A stretch of DNA of 64,000 bases from Leeuwenhoekiella aequorea (lineage in GTDB: Bacteria; Bacteroidota; Bacteroidia; Flavobacteriales; Flavobacteriaceae), in NCBI RefSeq assembly GCF_004104375.1, contig NZ_QOVM01000005.1, positions 243,230-307,229 on the forward strand, written 5' to 3'. The notes below the pieces were generated by a model. The model ran no database searches. It had not been told where the DNA came from and worked only from the letters and a program-made list of their open reading frames with translations. Shown here one piece after another: positions 61,730 to 64,000 of the stretch. How positions within the stretch are numbered: position 1 is the stretch's first letter; each line of letters starts with the position of its first letter. The position numbers and the translations under genes are program-made.

Positions 61730-63676
61730 ATGCGTAATAGCTTACTTTTTATTATAGTTCTAATCTCATGGAGTTCACTTTTTGCTCAAGGTGGAGAGCC
61801 AGCAACATTAGGTTCAGAGAACGATCTTCAGAATGGTTCAGTAAGACCAAAAGCTAAAACTAAGCAAGAACGCCCGCCTGTAGATTTATATAAAATGTTT
61901 ACAGTAGATAATGATACAACTATCGTTGATACCTCATTAACTATTCAGAAATTCTATAAATACAACTACCTCAGAAAAGATAATTTTGACTTACTGCCTT
62001 TTTCAAATGAAGGTCAATCTTATAATACGCTTATTTATGATTTTTCATCTCAACATATAAAGCCGAAGTTTGGTGCTAGGGCAAGACATTTCAATTATTT
62101 AGAAGTTAATGACATGCTTTATTACGAAGTGCCTACGCCACTTTCAGAAATTTATTATAAAAGTGTGTTTGAGCAAGGTCAAAATTTAGATGCTTTTTTT
62201 ACAATGAATACTTCTCGTAGGTTTAATTTCTCAATTGCTTACAAAGGCTTACGAAGTCTTGGAAAGTATCAGCATATTTTAACAAGTACTGGTAATTTTA
62301 GGTTCACGACAAACTATCAATCAAAAAATGATAGATATATGTTAAAGGCTCATTATGTTGCTCAAGATTTGCTAAATGAAGAAAATGGCGGATTAACAGA
62401 TCAGGCTTTATCAAATTTTATAGGGAATGATAGTCAGTTTGACGATAGATCTATTTTAAGTGTCAATTTTGAAGATGCTGAAAGTATTTTAGATGGCCAG
62501 CGTATTTATATTAATCAGAAATATGATTTAATAAAACAAATAGATAGCATTTCAAATAATAGAATTGAAATTGGCCATATACTTAATTATGATGATAAAT
62601 ATTATGAATATCGTCAAGATTCACCTTCTGCGTTATTTGGCGACTCCTTTGTAACTTCAGACATACAAGATAAGGTAGATGGTACAGACCTAAATAATAA
62701 ACTCTGGTTAAGATATTCAAACAATTTATTGGGTAGTATTTCATTTCAGATTAATCATACTAATTATAAGTATGGTTATAAGTCGGTATTGATTCAAGAA
62801 GATAATCGAATACCTAATATCCTATCTGGCAATCTTATTGCTGCGGGTGCAGGCTATTCAAAAAAATATAGAGGCTTTCAACTAGTAGGAGAGCTGCAAA
62901 CAAATATTTCAGGTGATTTTGATGGTTATGATTTTAAAGCTGAGGCGAGTTACAATATAAATTCAGATGCCAAATTTTCTGGGGGAATTCATTTAAATTC
63001 TGCGCCGGCAAATTTCAATCACTTACTTTATCAGAGTAGTTATGAAAACTACAATTGGTATAATGCAGATGTTTATGATAATGTCAAAACCAGTTCTATA
63101 AATTTTGATTTAATATCTGAAAAGTGGCTAAACGTCTCAACAAGTTTTGTAAATATCAATGATTACGCATATTTCGCTTTAGATCCAGAGTCATCATTAG
63201 TGAATTCTTTTCAGACAAAAGATAATATTACCTATCTAAAGATTAAAGCCAGTAAAGAATTTAGATTTGGAAAGTTCGGACTCAACAATACTATTGCTTA
63301 TCAAAATGTAAGTTCTGGAGACTCTTACTTAAATGTTCCAGATTTAAAAACAAGAAATACGCTTTACTATACAGACAATTGGTTTCAAAATGCGCTGTTT
63401 ATTCAGACTGGACTTAATTTTAATTATTTCACTAAATATAATATGAATAGTTATGATCCTGTGCTAGCTGAGTTCTATGTTCAAAATGATCAGGGAATTG
63501 GTGGTTTCCCGCTTATAGATTTATTCTTCAATATGAAAGTACGTCAAACTCGTATTTTCTTTATTGCTGAACATATTAATTCACTTGCATCAGAAAATAA
63601 TTACTTCAGTGCCCCGGGTTACCCATACCGTGACTTCACCTTTCGATTTGGTTTAGTTTGGAATTTCTTCTTGTAA
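61730..63676 (+). CDS. Porin_10-family outer-membrane porin
   Basis: A 648-residue outer-membrane protein with a signal peptide (about 1-19), a Pro/Lys/Glu-rich N-terminal region (about 20-50, RPKAKTKQERPPVDLY), then a large barrel of Tyr/Asn-rich strands ending FRFGLVWNFFL with a C-terminal hydrophobic residue. It matches the putative porin family (PF14121) of Bacteroidota. Channel selectivity is unknown. Preceded by its own -7 element and separated from SusC/SusD by two terminators. Confidence 0.78.
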   Translation: MRNSLLFIIVLISWSSLFAQGGEPATLGSENDLQNGSVRPKAKTKQERPPVDLYKMFTVDNDTTIVDTSLTIQKFYKYNYLRKDNFDLLPFSNEGQSYNTLIYDFSSQHIKPKFGARARHFNYLEVNDMLYYEVPTPLSEIYYKSVFEQGQNLDAFFTMNTSRRFNFSIAYKGLRSLGKYQHILTSTGNFRFTTNYQSKNDRYMLKAHYVAQDLLNEENGGLTDQALSNFIGNDSQFDDRSILSVNFEDAESILDGQRIYINQKYDLIKQIDSISNNRIEIGHILNYDDKYYEYRQDSPSALFGDSFVTSDIQDKVDGTDLNNKLWLRYSNNLLGSISFQINHTNYKYGYKSVLIQEDNRIPNILSGNLIAAGAGYSKKYRGFQLVGELQTNISGDFDGYDFKAEASYNINSDAKFSGGIHLNSAPANFNHLLYQSSYENYNWYNADVYDNVKTSSINFDLISEKWLNVSTSFVNINDYAYFALDPESSLVNSFQTKDNITYLKIKASKEFRFGKFGLNNTIAYQNVSSGDSYLNVPDLKTRNTLYYTDNWFQNALFIQTGLNFNYFTKYNMNSYDPVLAEFYVQNDQGIGGFPLIDLFFNMKVRQTRIFFIAEHINSLASENNYFSAPGYPYRDFTFRFGLVWNFFL

Positions 63677-64000
63677 TAGAATGCTACTCGTTTATGAGTT
63701 AATGTATATATAGGAGTAATGTTTAATAGAGCTTCTATTACTGAAGATATCTGCACATATTTAGCTGTAGATTATAAAATCACGAATTACTGGGGTTAGG
63801 AGATGTCGTTGATCGAGTAGAATCAGAAAATCTCGAACTTTTGATGCTTTGTAAGCCCTGCAAGAATTCTTCTCGTGCTATATAGGAGTGCCTTTTAAGA
63901 ATCTTTTAATTTTTTTTGAGTTTTAAGGTATTGGTTTACAGTTGTTTTGTAAAAATATTAAAATTAGTTTAAGAAAGTGCTTGCGGGGTTAAATAATGGT
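63677..64000. other. Right-edge intergenic region with promoter-like end
   Basis: No gene recognised. A short open stretch (63778-63885, plus, no start codon) reads protein-like but matches nothing I know. The final 30 bases read AAAGTGCTTGCGGGG..., the kind of sequence found just upstream of rRNA or tRNA operons in flavobacteria. Confidence 0.4.
63981..64000 (+). promoter_or_regulatory. Candidate -33 half of a strong stable-RNA promoter
   Basis: TTG at 63981-63983 in the context GTGCTTGCGGGG, 17 bases before the window edge, so a TAnnTTTG at correct spacing (17-23) would start right past the end. The GCTTGCGGGG context is reminiscent of the rrn/tRNA promoters of Flavobacteriia. Inference only; the -7 half is not in view. 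Confidence 0.35.

Noticed and set aside
1..64000. CRISPR arrays, IS elements, prophage genes, tRNA genes
   Set aside because: No regularly spaced repeats, transposase or integrase translation, or cloverleaf found on reading both strands.

Overview
The window is a 64 kb, AT-rich stretch of chromosome from a member of the Bacteroidota, most probably a marine Flavobacteriaceae. The evidence is a SusC/SusD pair, GSCFA, DUF4136, DUF5522 and Porin_10 type proteins, an archaeal-type prenyltransferase annotated in this group, very weak Shine-Dalgarno signals, and many genes preceded by the Bacteroidota -7 element TAnnTTTG. I see no insertion sequence, prophage, CRISPR array, tRNA or rRNA gene inside the window. 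It is mostly ordinary core genome.

Layout. 1-2.5 kb: 5'-truncated UbiA-family prenyltransferase, a small secreted protein, and an RsuA/RluB-type pseudouridine synthase homologue whose catalytic Asp is replaced by Gly. 2.7-6.0 kb: overlapping three-gene polyamine operon (arginine decarboxylase, agmatinase, deoxyhypusine-synthase-like enzyme), likely arginine to agmatine to putrescine to a larger polyamine. 6.1-13.2 kb: two convergent envelope-glycan operons, each pairing a polyprenyl-phosphate glycosyltransferase of the DPM1 type with a multispanning GT-C transferase. 13.4-15.3 kb: beta-barrel protein and a two-domain fasciclin lipoprotein. 15.6-18.7 kb: PLDc_N protein, membrane polyferredoxin and FAD/NAD oxidoreductase. 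18.9-21.8 kb: GH113-like lipoprotein, a 52-residue YqaE/Pmp3 protein, and a TIGR04283-type glycosyltransferase near a DUF547 lipoprotein.

22-36 kb: der, two tandem paralogous outer-membrane barrels, a tight five-gene minus-strand operon (M23 peptidase, MerR, LemA, two TPM proteins), then divergent alaS with a GSCFA gene. 36-43 kb: Nudix-derived transcription regulator, DUF4230 protein, PAS histidine kinase with single-domain response regulator, a large aromatic amino acid hydroxylase, crotonase, and DUF4136 lipoprotein. 43-49 kb: Cys-rich DUF5522 protein, a small HExxH membrane protein, a large secreted tail-fibre-like protein, and an operon of PLP desulfhydrase/deaminase, LysM glucosaminidase and hemL. 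49-56 kb: lysS, a second YqaE/Pmp3 gene, lipB, secreted proteins and rnhB. 56.6-63.7 kb: SusC/SusD pair and a Porin_10 barrel. The last 20 bases look like the -33 half of a strong promoter of the kind that drives stable RNA operons, so a stable RNA operon may begin just past the right edge.

No wholly new system is obvious. The best leads are the Asp-less pseudouridine synthase, the polyamine operon, the Nudix-box-degenerate regulator, the enlarged aromatic amino acid hydroxylase, an orphan fragment of an arsenosugar-type locus, and genes whose -7 element abuts the start codon, which suggests leaderless mRNAs.
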